From NCBI GenBank assembly GCA_900321505.1, contig ONWK01000290.1, positions 1-28,170 on the forward strand: a DNA stretch of 28,170 bases, given 5' to 3'. The notes under the pieces are model-generated. The model did no database searches, was not told where the DNA came from, and saw only the letters and a list, made by a program, of their open reading frames with translations. Within the stretch, counting starts at the first letter, position 1. Each line of letters starts with the position of its first letter. A program made the position numbers and the translations under genes. The stretch is from an uncultured Eubacteriales bacterium. Lineage in GTDB: Bacteria > Bacillota > Clostridia > Lachnospirales > Lachnospiraceae. Positions 1-7,632 of the stretch are shown in pieces.

Positions 1-278
1 CCGCCTATCTGTATCAGGATCAGGATAACGATCTTGCCGAAAAGAGTCCAGTAGGCAAATGTGTCCACAACCACCAGCCCCGTCACACATACGGATGTGG
101 TTGAAGTAAAGAAGGCAGTTGTAAAATCCGCGCTTCCCTCTCCCGCTTTGGATATTGGCAGCATAAGAAGAAGCCCTCCCACAACTATGGCTGCAAGAAA
201 GCTAAACGGAATAAGCCTGGAAGAATTCAGATGAACCTTCCTTTTCTTATTCATGATCATCGGGTTCCCGTCTTTCAA
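1..278 (-). CDS. TrkH/KtrB-family K+ transporter subunit, N-terminal part (runs off the window)
   Basis: Membrane subunit of a Trk/Ktr-type potassium uptake system. About 92 codons are visible; the C-terminus lies beyond base 1. The translation has a short basic N-terminus, a first membrane helix (LIPFSFLAAIVVGG), then the family's first pore region with TSVCVTGL, followed by VVVDTFAYWTLFGK and LILIQIGG, all characteristic of TrkH/KtrB. I chose the TTG at 278-276 as start because an AGGAGG (285-290) sits 6 bases upstream. The in-frame ATGs at 260 and 254 lie 24 or more bases from that site. The gene follows maf by 40 bases, in the same direction as the K+ channel gene at 971-2227, so the three are probably co-transcribed. 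A TrkA/KtrA partner is not in view. Family assignment is secure; TrkH versus KtrB is not decided. Confidence 0.88.
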   Translation of the reverse strand, partial: MKDGNPMIMNKKRKVHLNSSRLIPFSFLAAIVVGGLLLMLPISKAGEGSADFTTAFFTSTTSVCVTGLVVVDTFAYWTLFGKIVILILIQIG

Positions 279-318
279 CTCCGTCCTCCTGACATACCGG
301 GGATCACCCGGCAGTCAA

Positions 319-942
319 TTAAAGTTTTTTCATCTCTCTCAGGACTCTCGCCAGCGGAAGTCCTACCACATTATTGTAATCACCGTCTATCTTTTCGACC
401 AGTTCAACTCCCAGCCCCTGGATCCCGTAGGCTCCCGCTTTATCCATGGGTTCACCGGTGGCGACATACTCCTCGATCTCCTCATTGGAGAGCTGATAAA
501 ATGTCACCTTTGTGCATTCGGAAAATGTAACAGTTCTTCCTGTTTTTTCTTCATTCTTATCCACATAAACCAGCGTCACGCCGGTATATACGGAATGGGT
601 CCTGCCGGAAAGTGAGCCCAGCATTTCCACAGCTCTCCGTGTATTCTCCGGCTTTCCGAGTATCATTCCGTCAACGGACACCACTGTATCCGCCGCAACT
701 ATTACCAGTCCTTTTCCGCAGCCTGCTCCTGCCGCATCCGGCATACCCTGCTCCTTCAGAGCCCTGTATACTCCCATTGCCTTTCTCAGCGACAGCTCCT
801 CCACCACCTTTGCAGGCTCCGTTTCAGCTGTTGTTTCGTCCGTATCGGCAGTCATCACCCGGAATTCAAGCCCCGCCTGCGTCAGCAGCTCCCGGCGTCT
901 GGGCGATGCCGATGCAAGTATTATCTCAAATCGCTGTTTCAT
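319..942 (-). CDS. maf: Maf-family nucleoside triphosphate pyrophosphatase
   Basis: Cytosolic house-cleaning enzyme of the Maf/YhdE family, which hydrolyses dTTP/UTP or modified nucleotides to the monophosphate. The 207-residue product opens with ILASASPRRRELL, the family's phosphate-binding signature, and continues with VIVAADTVV (catalytic Asp), GKP, SGRTHSVYTGV, DKAGAYGIQG and a final NVVGLPLARV, all in the expected order and at normal length. The ATG at 942 is preferred because GGAGGAG stands about 7 bases upstream. An in-frame ATG at 969 would add nine residues that match nothing in the family. The gene lies 28 bases after the K+ channel stop and 40 bases before the trkH-like start, so it is probably the middle gene of a three-gene unit. 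Nothing unusual is seen in it. Confidence 0.93.
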   Translation of the reverse strand: MKQRFEIILASASPRRRELLTQAGLEFRVMTADTDETTAETEPAKVVEELSLRKAMGVYRALKEQGMPDAAGAGCGKGLVIVAADTVVSVDGMILGKPENTRRAVEMLGSLSGRTHSVYTGVTLVYVDKNEEKTGRTVTFSECTKVTFYQLSNEEIEEYVATGEPMDKAGAYGIQGLGVELVEKIDGDYNNVVGLPLARVLREMKKL

Positions 943-970
943 TTCCACTCCTCCGGGGACCGGCCGCAAG

Positions 971-2227
971 TCACTCCTTCACCTGGTTATAAAGCACCAC
1001 TTCATCCCCTGCTCTGAGGACCAGTTCGCCCTTCGGCATTATGGTGCGTCCGCTGCGGCGTACCATGATAATAAAGGTCTGCCGTGATATATCCAGATCT
1101 CTTATGGCAATGCCTTCCCATTCATGGCCGTGACCCAGCCTGATCTCCCTGATATTGACGGGCGCAACATCCTTCAGCGTTTCCGCCCCTATCACCAGCC
1201 GGTCGCCGGCCTGAAGCACCACGTCTCCACGCGGAACGATGGTATCCTTCCCGCGCTGCACCACAGCTATGACCGTCCCATGGGGCAGCTGCGTATCCTT
1301 AACCTTCTTTCCGACCCAGGCGTCATTATGGCTGAGCTTTACATGGATAAAACGTATATCCTCCTCCGAGGAATTCTCGCCGATACGCTTCAGTCTCGAA
1401 TACTGCTCCACGAATCCGGCGGAAATGATACCCGTTGGTATAGCTACCATTCCCACTCCCAGGAATGATATCACTATGCCCAGCACCTTACCCATGGTAG
1501 TTACGGGATAAATGTCACCGTACCCCACCGTCAGCAGCGTCGATGCCGACCACCAGATACCGGAAAATGCATTTTTGAAAACATCAGGCTGGGCCGCATT
1601 TTCAACACTGTACATGCAGAGACTTGATGCGATCATAAGTACCAGTATGATAAATACAGATGAAAGCAGCTGCTGCTTCTTGCTGGAGATAACCTCTGTT
1701 ATGACATTAAGGGAGTCATAATATGCATTGATCCTGAAAAGCCTCATGATCCTTGCCACACGGAAGAATCTGAAGACAGACGCTCCGCTTGGGAAGAATA
1801 CAGGAAGATAGAACGGGATGAAGGACAGGACATCCACTATGCCGGCAAAGGAAAAAATATATTTCACGATGGCCCTCACCGGCGTGCTGTCCGGATAGAG
1901 ATATTTGGCCGTGTAAACCCGAAGCATATAATCCACGGCAAAGAAGAAGACCGTCATATGTTCAAGTACGGTAAAAAGGTCGCCGTACCGGTCCGAAAGA
2001 TTATCAAAGGTATTCAGGATCATCACCACCAGATTGACTATGAGCACTATGGTGGAGATCACATCATAGGCCTGGTTCACCGGTTCATCAACCACGCCAA
2101 CAGAGACCATCCGGAACACCTGATAGCGAAGCTTCTCGCCCTTAGATGCATCCTTCAGATCCTCCTTGGGGATTATAGCAGATCCCGTCCTCAGGGCCTG
2201 TTCATTTTCCTTCTTTCTGCGGCTCAT
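971..2227 (-). CDS. Voltage-gated-type K+ channel with two C-terminal RCK_C (TrkA_C) domains
   Basis: Six-helix potassium channel of 418 residues. Visible parts in order: cytoplasmic charged N-terminus (1-50), S1 (about 55-73), S2 (85-104), S3 (124-145), an arginine-rich S4 (RFFRVARIMRLFR, 153-165), S5 (188-208), pore helix and selectivity filter TVGYGD (233-238), S6 (249-272), then two consecutive RCK_C modules (about 285-352 and 360-418). Both end in a GD-(R/E)-(L/V)-V-(I/L) strand. The TVGYGD filter makes K+ selectivity near certain. The S4 arginines suggest voltage sensing, and the RCK_C pair suggests control by a cytoplasmic ligand. The Rossmann RCK_N domain usual in MthK-type channels is absent. 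AGGA lies 6 bases before the ATG. It is followed by maf and a TrkH-type transporter, giving the cluster a potassium theme. Confidence 0.92.
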   Translation of the reverse strand: MSRRKKENEQALRTGSAIIPKEDLKDASKGEKLRYQVFRMVSVGVVDEPVNQAYDVISTIVLIVNLVVMILNTFDNLSDRYGDLFTVLEHMTVFFFAVDYMLRVYTAKYLYPDSTPVRAIVKYIFSFAGIVDVLSFIPFYLPVFFPSGASVFRFFRVARIMRLFRINAYYDSLNVITEVISSKKQQLLSSVFIILVLMIASSLCMYSVENAAQPDVFKNAFSGIWWSASTLLTVGYGDIYPVTTMGKVLGIVISFLGVGMVAIPTGIISAGFVEQYSRLKRIGENSSEEDIRFIHVKLSHNDAWVGKKVKDTQLPHGTVIAVVQRGKDTIVPRGDVVLQAGDRLVIGAETLKDVAPVNIREIRLGHGHEWEGIAIRDLDISRQTFIIMVRRSGRTIMPKGELVLRAGDEVVLYNQVKE

Positions 2228-2281
2228 AGCTCATCCTGTAATACTGCAGTAACGATTCTGTGTATGGTTCAATGTAACGCA

Positions 2282-2369
2282 GTTAACAATGTACTTCATC
2301 CTGAGTGAAGCGAAGGATCCCGTGAATCAGCCGGGAGCTCCTTCGCTTCGCTCAGGATGACATGTTAAC
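2282..2369. repeat. 88-base palindromic element (MITE- or REP-like) between the DHHW and K+ channel genes
   Basis: The outer ends are GTTAAC...GTTAAC. Inside, TCATCCTGAG at 2296-2305 is mirrored by CTCAGGATGA at 2351-2360, and GAAGCGAAGGA is mirrored by TCCTTCGCTTC, leaving a loop of about 21 bases that contains a further CCCG/CGGG pair. The stem has one mismatch (2306) and one bulged base. No T-run follows on either strand, so it is not a canonical terminator. The CCTGAG-GAAGCGAAGGA core resembles a dispersed palindrome I recall from many unrelated bacterial genomes; that resemblance is from memory, not a search. It fills most of the 180-base gap at 2228-2407, in which I see no convincing promoter. 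Confidence 0.8.
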
Positions 2370-2407
2370 CTTACGATATTGGTGTATACCTGAAGCCGTC
2401 CTGATAT

Positions 2408-3634
2408 TTACGGGAACAGATTGCTGATCTGGTCTGCCCTGCCTCCACCGATAGCTTCCATATTGTTCAGGATGATCACATCCTTCACGTTATGGCTGCT
2501 GATGAAGGAAAGCAGATTTCCCGTATAATAACGGTAATCAATAACATAAACATGTGAATAATGATCCACCAGGAACGGCGCAAAGGCATTTCCGTAGGAC
2601 TCCTTGATCAGGATGCATGCCGATCCGTCCTTTATACTCGGATTTGTGATCTCGGTATACGGATTGTCACCGCCGATAAAGCAGTTATACTTGGAAGTCC
2701 TTGCCCAGTCCGTAACATCATATATCACATTCCAGTCAAAGCTCGTTCCATCCTGGTCTATAAAGGTCAGATCATTCGTTCCGTTCGGTACAAAAGCCTC
2801 AACCACATCCCTGTTCTGCTCCAGGAAGGAGGGTGAACCTGCAAGCGAATAAAATGATCCGAGGAACCCTTCAAACCTGTAGGTTGTAAAGAAAAAGTCC
2901 GTTGTATGAGGCTCTATGCCCTTTGCCCTGCACCATGCCACATAGGCATAATAAGCTCCCATGACCGTCCAGTGATGGTCAGAATTATAATAAATATATT
3001 CCGCATTATGCTTAATGATGTTGCTTACGGCGTCAACACCCACAGCCTTGCTGTTGGTGATCTTGCTGTTGATATAGGCAATGATCTCCGGCTGGTTATT
3101 GCCTGCCATCTCATTCTGGACATCCACACTCAGGCATGCTCCGAAAGCAGTGGGCGCCACTATATCGTACAGCTTTACCTTGTTCGGCAGCTTTGATGCC
3201 ACCGTGTTGACCATGTCGGCATAATAATCCGCCGTTGAATGTCCTGCGCAGGCTACGCTGAAGATCTGTCCGTCAAGAACATATCCGTTCCCACAGGGGG
3301 TCGGCGTCTCATACTTGGTACCGTCAGGAAGCTGTTCTTCCGTCGTGGGCTCCTCCGTTGTGGGTGCTTCCGTGGTATCCGTCTTCTTCTCGGTCTTTTT
3401 TTCCGTGGCCTTTTCCGTGCTCTTTGCCGAAGTCTGGGCAGTTGTGGAACCTGTAGTATCCTCCGGTTCCTTTCCCATATCCTTTGCTATGAAAATGATC
3501 AGCACCACGGCAACAACTGCCAGCCCGAGAAACATGGCTATTACGGCTATCCTGCCTCCGCTCATGGCTCCGCGGTTATCTCTGCCGCGCTTAACGGGAT
3601 CCGGCATAGAGGATCCTCTGAAACCGTTTTCCAT
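2408..3634 (-). CDS. DHHW-family membrane-anchored surface protein
   Basis: The 408-residue protein has a cytoplasmic Arg-rich head, one membrane segment (about 29-51, RIAVIAMFLGLAVVAV), a Thr/Glu/Lys-rich low-complexity linker (about 58-100) typical of wall-spanning spacers, and an extracellular domain. That domain carries YNSDHHWTVMGAY, the signature of the DHHW family. The family is related to the SGNH/AlgX-like proteins that accompany O-acetylation of surface polysaccharides. The late KESYGNAF and HVYVIDYRYY segments also fit that fold. A role in modifying or assembling an exopolysaccharide or wall polymer is inference; no MBOAT acyltransferase is nearby. GGGGAG precedes the ATG, and the gap to the transketolase stop is only 15 bases, so it is probably transcribed from the tkt promoter. 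Confidence 0.82.
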   Translation of the reverse strand: MENGFRGSSMPDPVKRGRDNRGAMSGGRIAVIAMFLGLAVVAVVLIIFIAKDMGKEPEDTTGSTTAQTSAKSTEKATEKKTEKKTDTTEAPTTEEPTTEEQLPDGTKYETPTPCGNGYVLDGQIFSVACAGHSTADYYADMVNTVASKLPNKVKLYDIVAPTAFGACLSVDVQNEMAGNNQPEIIAYINSKITNSKAVGVDAVSNIIKHNAEYIYYNSDHHWTVMGAYYAYVAWCRAKGIEPHTTDFFFTTYRFEGFLGSFYSLAGSPSFLEQNRDVVEAFVPNGTNDLTFIDQDGTSFDWNVIYDVTDWARTSKYNCFIGGDNPYTEITNPSIKDGSACILIKESYGNAFAPFLVDHYSHVYVIDYRYYTGNLLSFISSHNVKDVIILNNMEAIGGGRADQISNLFP

Positions 3635-3649
3635 TTCACTCCCCTTGAT

Positions 3650-5638
3650 CTATCTGCATTCCTTTACTGCTTCCACGATGGCGTCGGATGTGATGCCGAA
3701 ATACGGGAAGAGCTTTCCTGCAGGAGCAGATGCTCCGAAGGTTGTCATACCTACGATCTTACCTTCAAGGCCCACGTAACGCTCCCAGCCGAAGGTAGAA
3801 AGAGCTTCTGCTGCAACACGTACCTTGACTGCTGCCGGAAGTACCTTCTCCTTATACTCTGCCGGCTGATCCATGAAAAGATCCGCACAGGGCATGCTGA
3901 CAACGCGGGCATCGATGCCCTCCTGAAGCAGCTTCTCCCTTGCCTCAACCGCAAGCTGAACCTCGGAACCGGTTGCAATAAGGATGGCGTCCGGCGTCTC
4001 CTTTGTGCTGTCCTTTAAGATATATGCGCCCTTCAGTGCCTCACGTCCGTCCTCTGCAAGCTGGGGCAGATTCTGGCGTGAAAGTACCATGGCAACCGGA
4101 GCGGATTTGGAATTAAGCGCATAATACCATGCAGCAGCCGTCTCAGCCGCATCTGCAGGTCTGAAGATATAGAAATTCGGCATTGCCCGGAACATTGCAA
4201 GCTGCTCTATGGGCTGATGTGTCGGACCGTCCTCTCCTACGCCGATACTGTCATGTGTCAGCACATAGGTAAGGGGCAGCTGCATCAGTGCGGAAAGCCT
4301 TGCCATGGGCTTTACATAGTCACTGAATACAAAGAAGGTGGAAACAAATGATCTGAGTCCTCCGTGCAGACGGATACCGTTTCCGATAGCTGCCATAGCC
4401 AGCTCACGTACGCCGAAATGCAGGTTGCTTCCCTCAGGAGTCTCCTTTGAGAAATCACCCAGATCCTTCATATAGGTCTTGGTGGACGGTGCAAGATCCG
4501 CAGCGCCTCCGAAGAGATTCGGGATCTTATCCTTTACATAATTGATGAGCTTTCCGGATACATTTCTCGTAGCCTCGGGCGCATCGCAGATCTTCCAGAA
4601 GGCCTCATCATCGATAAGGCTCTCGGCCGAGTTATCATCATGATATTTCTCCCAGAGCTCTGCCAGCTCGGGATATGCAGCCTTCCATGCTGCAAAGAGA
4701 GCGTTCCACTCCTCTTCAAGCTTTGCATTTTCAGCATTTACCGCTGCACAGTTATCATATACATCCTGCGGTACGGCAAAGGGAGTCTCATCCTCCCAAC
4801 CGAGATTCTTTCTGAGAGCAGCCACATTGTCAACGCCGAGAGGCTCGCCGTGTGCGCTTGCCTTGCCTTCCTTGGCCGGGCAGCCTGCGCCGATCTTTGT
4901 CTTGATCTCGATCATTGAGGGACGTTCGGTATCTGCCTTTGCCTCCTCAATAGCCTTAAGGATGGCATCTGGATCATTTCCGTCCTCTACCCGGAGGGTC
5001 TGGAAACCGAAGGACTCGAAACGCTTCATAACGGACTCACGGAAAGCAATATTCGTGCCGCCTTCAATGGAAATATCATTTGAATCATAAAGAACGATAA
5101 GCTTGGACAGGCCCAGAGTTCCCGCAAGTGAGAACGCCTCATAGGAGATGCCCTCCATCATGCAGCCGTCGCCGCCCAGTACATAGGTGTAATGATCCAC
5201 CACCGGATATTCCGGCTTGTTAAATACAGATGCCAGATGCTTCTCCGCCATAGCCATACCGACTGCCATGGCCATACCTGCACCGAGAGGACCTGTGGTA
5301 GCTTCCACGCCTCTTGTATGACGATATTCGGGATGTCCCGGTGTAAGGGAACCGAACTGTCTGAACTGAGACAGATCTTCAGTGGTAAGACCGTATCCGA
5401 ACAGATGAAGCAGGGAATAAAGCAGCATGGATCCATGTCCGCCTGACAGAACGAATCTGTCACGGTTCTCCCAAGCCGGATCGGCCGGATTGTGATGCAT
5501 TACCTTTGACCACAGCGTATAAGCTGCGGGTGCCGCACCCAGCGGAAGTCCCGGGTGACCTGAATTTGCCTTCTGTATCGCATCCGCAGAAAGTATACGG
5601 ATCGCATTGATTGTTTTGGTATCGATCGTCTGAGCCAT
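3650..5638 (-). CDS. tkt: Transketolase
   Basis: Thiamine-diphosphate enzyme of the non-oxidative pentose phosphate pathway, moving two-carbon ketol units between sugar phosphates in the cytosol. The 662-residue length is that of full-size bacterial transketolases. The N-terminal domain shows SGHPGLPLGAAP, the substrate-binding FVLSGGHGSMLLYS, the TPP/Mg motif GGDGCMMEGISYEA (near residue 155) and YDSNDISIEG. The Pyr domain shows NLHFGVREL with the catalytic Glu (near residue 410), and THDSIGVGEDGPTHQP. The C-terminal domain shows ATGSEVQLAVEA. AAAGGA lies 7 bases before the ATG. A promoter with an extended -10 (5686-5714) drives it. It is followed at 15 bases by the DHHW gene, which is functionally unrelated but probably co-transcribed. 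Confidence 0.98.
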   Translation of the reverse strand: MAQTIDTKTINAIRILSADAIQKANSGHPGLPLGAAPAAYTLWSKVMHHNPADPAWENRDRFVLSGGHGSMLLYSLLHLFGYGLTTEDLSQFRQFGSLTPGHPEYRHTRGVEATTGPLGAGMAMAVGMAMAEKHLASVFNKPEYPVVDHYTYVLGGDGCMMEGISYEAFSLAGTLGLSKLIVLYDSNDISIEGGTNIAFRESVMKRFESFGFQTLRVEDGNDPDAILKAIEEAKADTERPSMIEIKTKIGAGCPAKEGKASAHGEPLGVDNVAALRKNLGWEDETPFAVPQDVYDNCAAVNAENAKLEEEWNALFAAWKAAYPELAELWEKYHDDNSAESLIDDEAFWKICDAPEATRNVSGKLINYVKDKIPNLFGGAADLAPSTKTYMKDLGDFSKETPEGSNLHFGVRELAMAAIGNGIRLHGGLRSFVSTFFVFSDYVKPMARLSALMQLPLTYVLTHDSIGVGEDGPTHQPIEQLAMFRAMPNFYIFRPADAAETAAAWYYALNSKSAPVAMVLSRQNLPQLAEDGREALKGAYILKDSTKETPDAILIATGSEVQLAVEAREKLLQEGIDARVVSMPCADLFMDQPAEYKEKVLPAAVKVRVAAEALSTFGWERYVGLEGKIVGMTTFGASAPAGKLFPYFGITSDAIVEAVKECR

Positions 5639-5685
5639 AGCATTGTCCTTTCTTTGACGGCATAGCCATTTTAGTCACAAAGAGT

Positions 5686-5714
5686 ATTATAACATACCGT
5701 AAATAATGAGAAAA
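5686..5714 (-). promoter_or_regulatory. Probable sigma-A promoter of tkt
   Basis: On the minus strand a perfect TATAAT (5691-5686) is preceded by an extended -10 TGT and, 17 bases upstream, by TTTTCT, a weak -35 (3 of 6). The surrounding stretch is AT-rich, in contrast to the neighbouring genes. It lies about 47 bases before the transketolase ATG and after the hairpin at 5729-5760, as expected for a promoter that starts a new transcription unit. Confidence 0.7.
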
Positions 5715-5728
5715 GCCTAAATTAATGC

Positions 5729-5760
5729 GGGGACGGTTCCTTATTTCGGAAACCGTCCCC
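5729..5760. terminator. Strong hairpin after the ANTAR gene; possible terminator or REP-like repeat
   Basis: GGGGACGGTTCC (5729-5740) pairs with GGAAACCGTCCCC (5748-5760) with one extra base, around a 7-base loop TTATTTC. It begins 7 bases past the ANTAR stop, so a terminator role is natural. The bases after it on the minus strand (GCATTAATTT) lack a clean T-run. A GGGACGG core of this kind recurs in hairpins in neighbouring gaps (6378-6408, and in part 7633-7648), so it may instead belong to a dispersed repeat family. Confidence 0.6.
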
Positions 5761-5766
5761 TTATTG

Positions 5767-6354
5767 TCACTCCCACTTTTCAATTATCTCTTCCGCTACT
5801 ATCCTGCGGGATACGCAGCGGTCCATGGCCTGTTTTCCGATGCGCCGGTGAGCCTCTTCTTCGGAAATATGCTCCTTCTCTATCAGCAGGCATTTGGCCT
5901 GATTTACGATCCTCATTTCCGTTATCTTATCTTCAAGAGTAAGTATCTTCTTCTCCGTATTCCTGATCTTATCCTGTATGGCGCATAAATGCCGCAGGTT
6001 CCGCGCCAGCGCCCTGTTTGTAAGGGGCTTTGCCAGCACGATCACACCGTAATCTATCACCCGCTCCGTTATATCATCACACACATCACCGGGTGTTATT
6101 ATCAGCACGCCTGAGGTGTATTTCTCACATGCGTTCAGGGCAAAATCCACGCCAAAATCATCCGGCAGCGGCGTATTCACAAGGATCACATCATAATGCC
6201 GGTTCAGAAGCTCCTGTGATGCCTGAGCCACACTCTTCCTCACCTCGATCCCGTCAAAACGCCCGTCGGATATGGTTCTTTTCACGAAGCTATTCAGTTG
6301 TTCTGACGCAGAAACGATCAGTATCGAATACTGTCGTCCGGATCTTTCCTTCAT
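5767..6354 (-). CDS. ANTAR-domain antiterminator with degenerate receiver domain
   Basis: The 195-residue regulator has two domains: a receiver-like fold (about 8-125), a short helical linker, and an ANTAR domain (about 131-191) with the diagnostic run MRIVNQAKCLL, EKEHISEEEAHR and KQAMDRC. ANTAR proteins bind paired RNA hairpins with A1/G4 hexaloops and prevent premature transcription termination. The receiver is unusual. The phospho-acceptor Asp is replaced by Asn (N60 in DVILVNTPLP), and the acidic pair after the first strand is missing (ILIVSASE). The Lys of LAKP (K109) is kept. Phosphorylation control is therefore unlikely, and a ligand or partner may switch it. It follows the glutamine synthetase homologue by 64 bases with GGGAG before the ATG, so nitrogen-linked control is inferred. 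Confidence 0.9.
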   Translation of the reverse strand: MKERSGRQYSILIVSASEQLNSFVKRTISDGRFDGIEVRKSVAQASQELLNRHYDVILVNTPLPDDFGVDFALNACEKYTSGVLIITPGDVCDDITERVIDYGVIVLAKPLTNRALARNLRHLCAIQDKIRNTEKKILTLEDKITEMRIVNQAKCLLIEKEHISEEEAHRRIGKQAMDRCVSRRIVAEEIIEKWE

Positions 6355-6377
6355 AGTCTGCTCCCGGCTGCATTACC

Positions 6378-6408
6378 GGGACGGTTCTCAGCGCCTGATG
6401 GCCGTCCC
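6378..6408. other. Stem-loop in the GS-ANTAR gap
   Basis: GGGACGG (6378-6384) pairs with CCGTCCC (6402-6408), with an inner TCAG/CTGA stem (6388-6391 and 6395-6398) around a CGC loop. It sits between the GS stop and the ANTAR start. There is no T-run on the minus strand, so it may trim expression of the downstream gene or stabilise the upstream mRNA rather than stop transcription. The outer core matches that of the hairpin at 5729-5760. Confidence 0.5.
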
Positions 6409-6418
6409 TGTCCTGTAA

Positions 6419-7591
6419 CTATCCCAGATACTTTCTCACTATTGCCTCGGGAAGTATCTCCTTTATAAATGAGCTCTCCTGCGCCGCTCTCTTTGCTTCC
6501 ATCCTGGACTGCGGAAGCAGCGCACCGTTGACATCCATTTCCTCAGGCAGTGTCAGCCTGTTTTCAATACCGTATAATCCCGCATGTATAAGCAGCGCAT
6601 ATACAAGATAGGGATTACTGAGTGCATCCGGCGATCTGAGCTCAACGCCTGTCTTTCCGTGATGATCGGAGATATGTACCAGCTCGCTGCTCTCAGCGCT
6701 TGACCAGTTTACACGGTCGGGAGCCGTTCCATTTCCGAACCGTGCATAGGAGCCGTCCGTGGGATTAAGGAACAGGGTCATGTCCCGGATCTTATCTATT
6801 ATACCGGCTGCGGCAAAGCGGCACATATCATTTCCTTCACGATCCACCGCATAAATGTTGATATGATATCCGTTTCCCGGATTCTCCGGCAGAGGTACCG
6901 GTGAAAAATCAGCTGTAAGCCCGTTCCTGTCCGCCACCGTCTGAACTACCATCTTAAATGTAACCATCTGATCGGCAGCCTTCAGCGGCTTTCCGTAATG
7001 GAAATCTATCTCGTTCTGCCCGGGTCCCCTCTCATGATGGGAACGTTCCGGCTTGAGGCCCATTTTCTCTATGGTAAGGCATATTTCACGGCGGATGTTC
7101 TCTCCCCGGTCAAGAGGAGCGATATCCATGTATCCTGCCTGATCGTAGGGTATTTTGGTAGGATTACCCAGATCGTCCTTGCGGAACAGATAAAACTCGG
7201 AAGCTGCGCCGAACCGGAATTCGATGCCCGCCTCCTCAGCCTTTGCGGCTGCCTTTCTGAGCACATTTCTCGGATCTGCGGAAAAGGCCTCTCCGTCGGG
7301 GGTAACGACATCACAGTACATACGCACCACCCTGCCGGAATCCGGACGCCAGGGAAGGACCGACAGTGTTGACGCATCCGGCTTAAGATAAAGCCTTCCG
7401 CTCTTACTCTCCTCAAAACCGGCGATCTCACTGGCACTGATACCCACGCCTTCTTCGAAAGCCTTTCTGAGCTCGCCCGGCATAACTGAAATGTTCTTCT
7501 GTACACCGAAGGCATCCCTGAAGGCAAGCCTGATAAAGCTTACATCCTCTTCCTCCACATATTGCATGATCTCATCCGGGGTGTAATTCAT
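6419..7591 (-). CDS. Glutamine synthetase family protein, short and divergent
   Basis: The 390-residue protein has the glutamine synthetase fold but is shorter than usual type I enzymes (about 440-470). Recognisable elements in order are a beta-grasp N-terminus (FIRLAFRDAFGVQKN), SEFYLF (E132), ERGPGQNEIDF (about 187-197), GNGYHINIY (H243), NPTDGSYARF and VELRSPDALSNPYL (R319). Two sites differ from the canonical pattern. GxExEF is here GAASEF, losing the first metal-binding Glu. The NRS-x-x-x-R segment that contacts ATP and glutamate is here SSAESSELVH, losing both Arg. It may ligate a different amine or act in regulation; that is inference. It lies 68 bases after carB and directly before the ANTAR gene. 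AAAGGA precedes the ATG. Confidence 0.85.
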   Translation of the reverse strand: MNYTPDEIMQYVEEEDVSFIRLAFRDAFGVQKNISVMPGELRKAFEEGVGISASEIAGFEESKSGRLYLKPDASTLSVLPWRPDSGRVVRMYCDVVTPDGEAFSADPRNVLRKAAAKAEEAGIEFRFGAASEFYLFRKDDLGNPTKIPYDQAGYMDIAPLDRGENIRREICLTIEKMGLKPERSHHERGPGQNEIDFHYGKPLKAADQMVTFKMVVQTVADRNGLTADFSPVPLPENPGNGYHINIYAVDREGNDMCRFAAAGIIDKIRDMTLFLNPTDGSYARFGNGTAPDRVNWSSAESSELVHISDHHGKTGVELRSPDALSNPYLVYALLIHAGLYGIENRLTLPEEMDVNGALLPQSRMEAKRAAQESSFIKEILPEAIVRKYLG

Positions 7592-7632
7592 AGTAGTTTT
7601 CCTTTCTCCCCGCTAACAGGGGATGACAGCCG

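Noticed and set aside
3239..4018. 259-codon plus-strand open frame across the DHHW-tkt junction
   Set aside because: It covers the complements of two well-supported genes and their 15-base gap. The composition is that of a shadow frame, with many Cys, Arg and Leu from complemented Thr/Glu/Lys codons.
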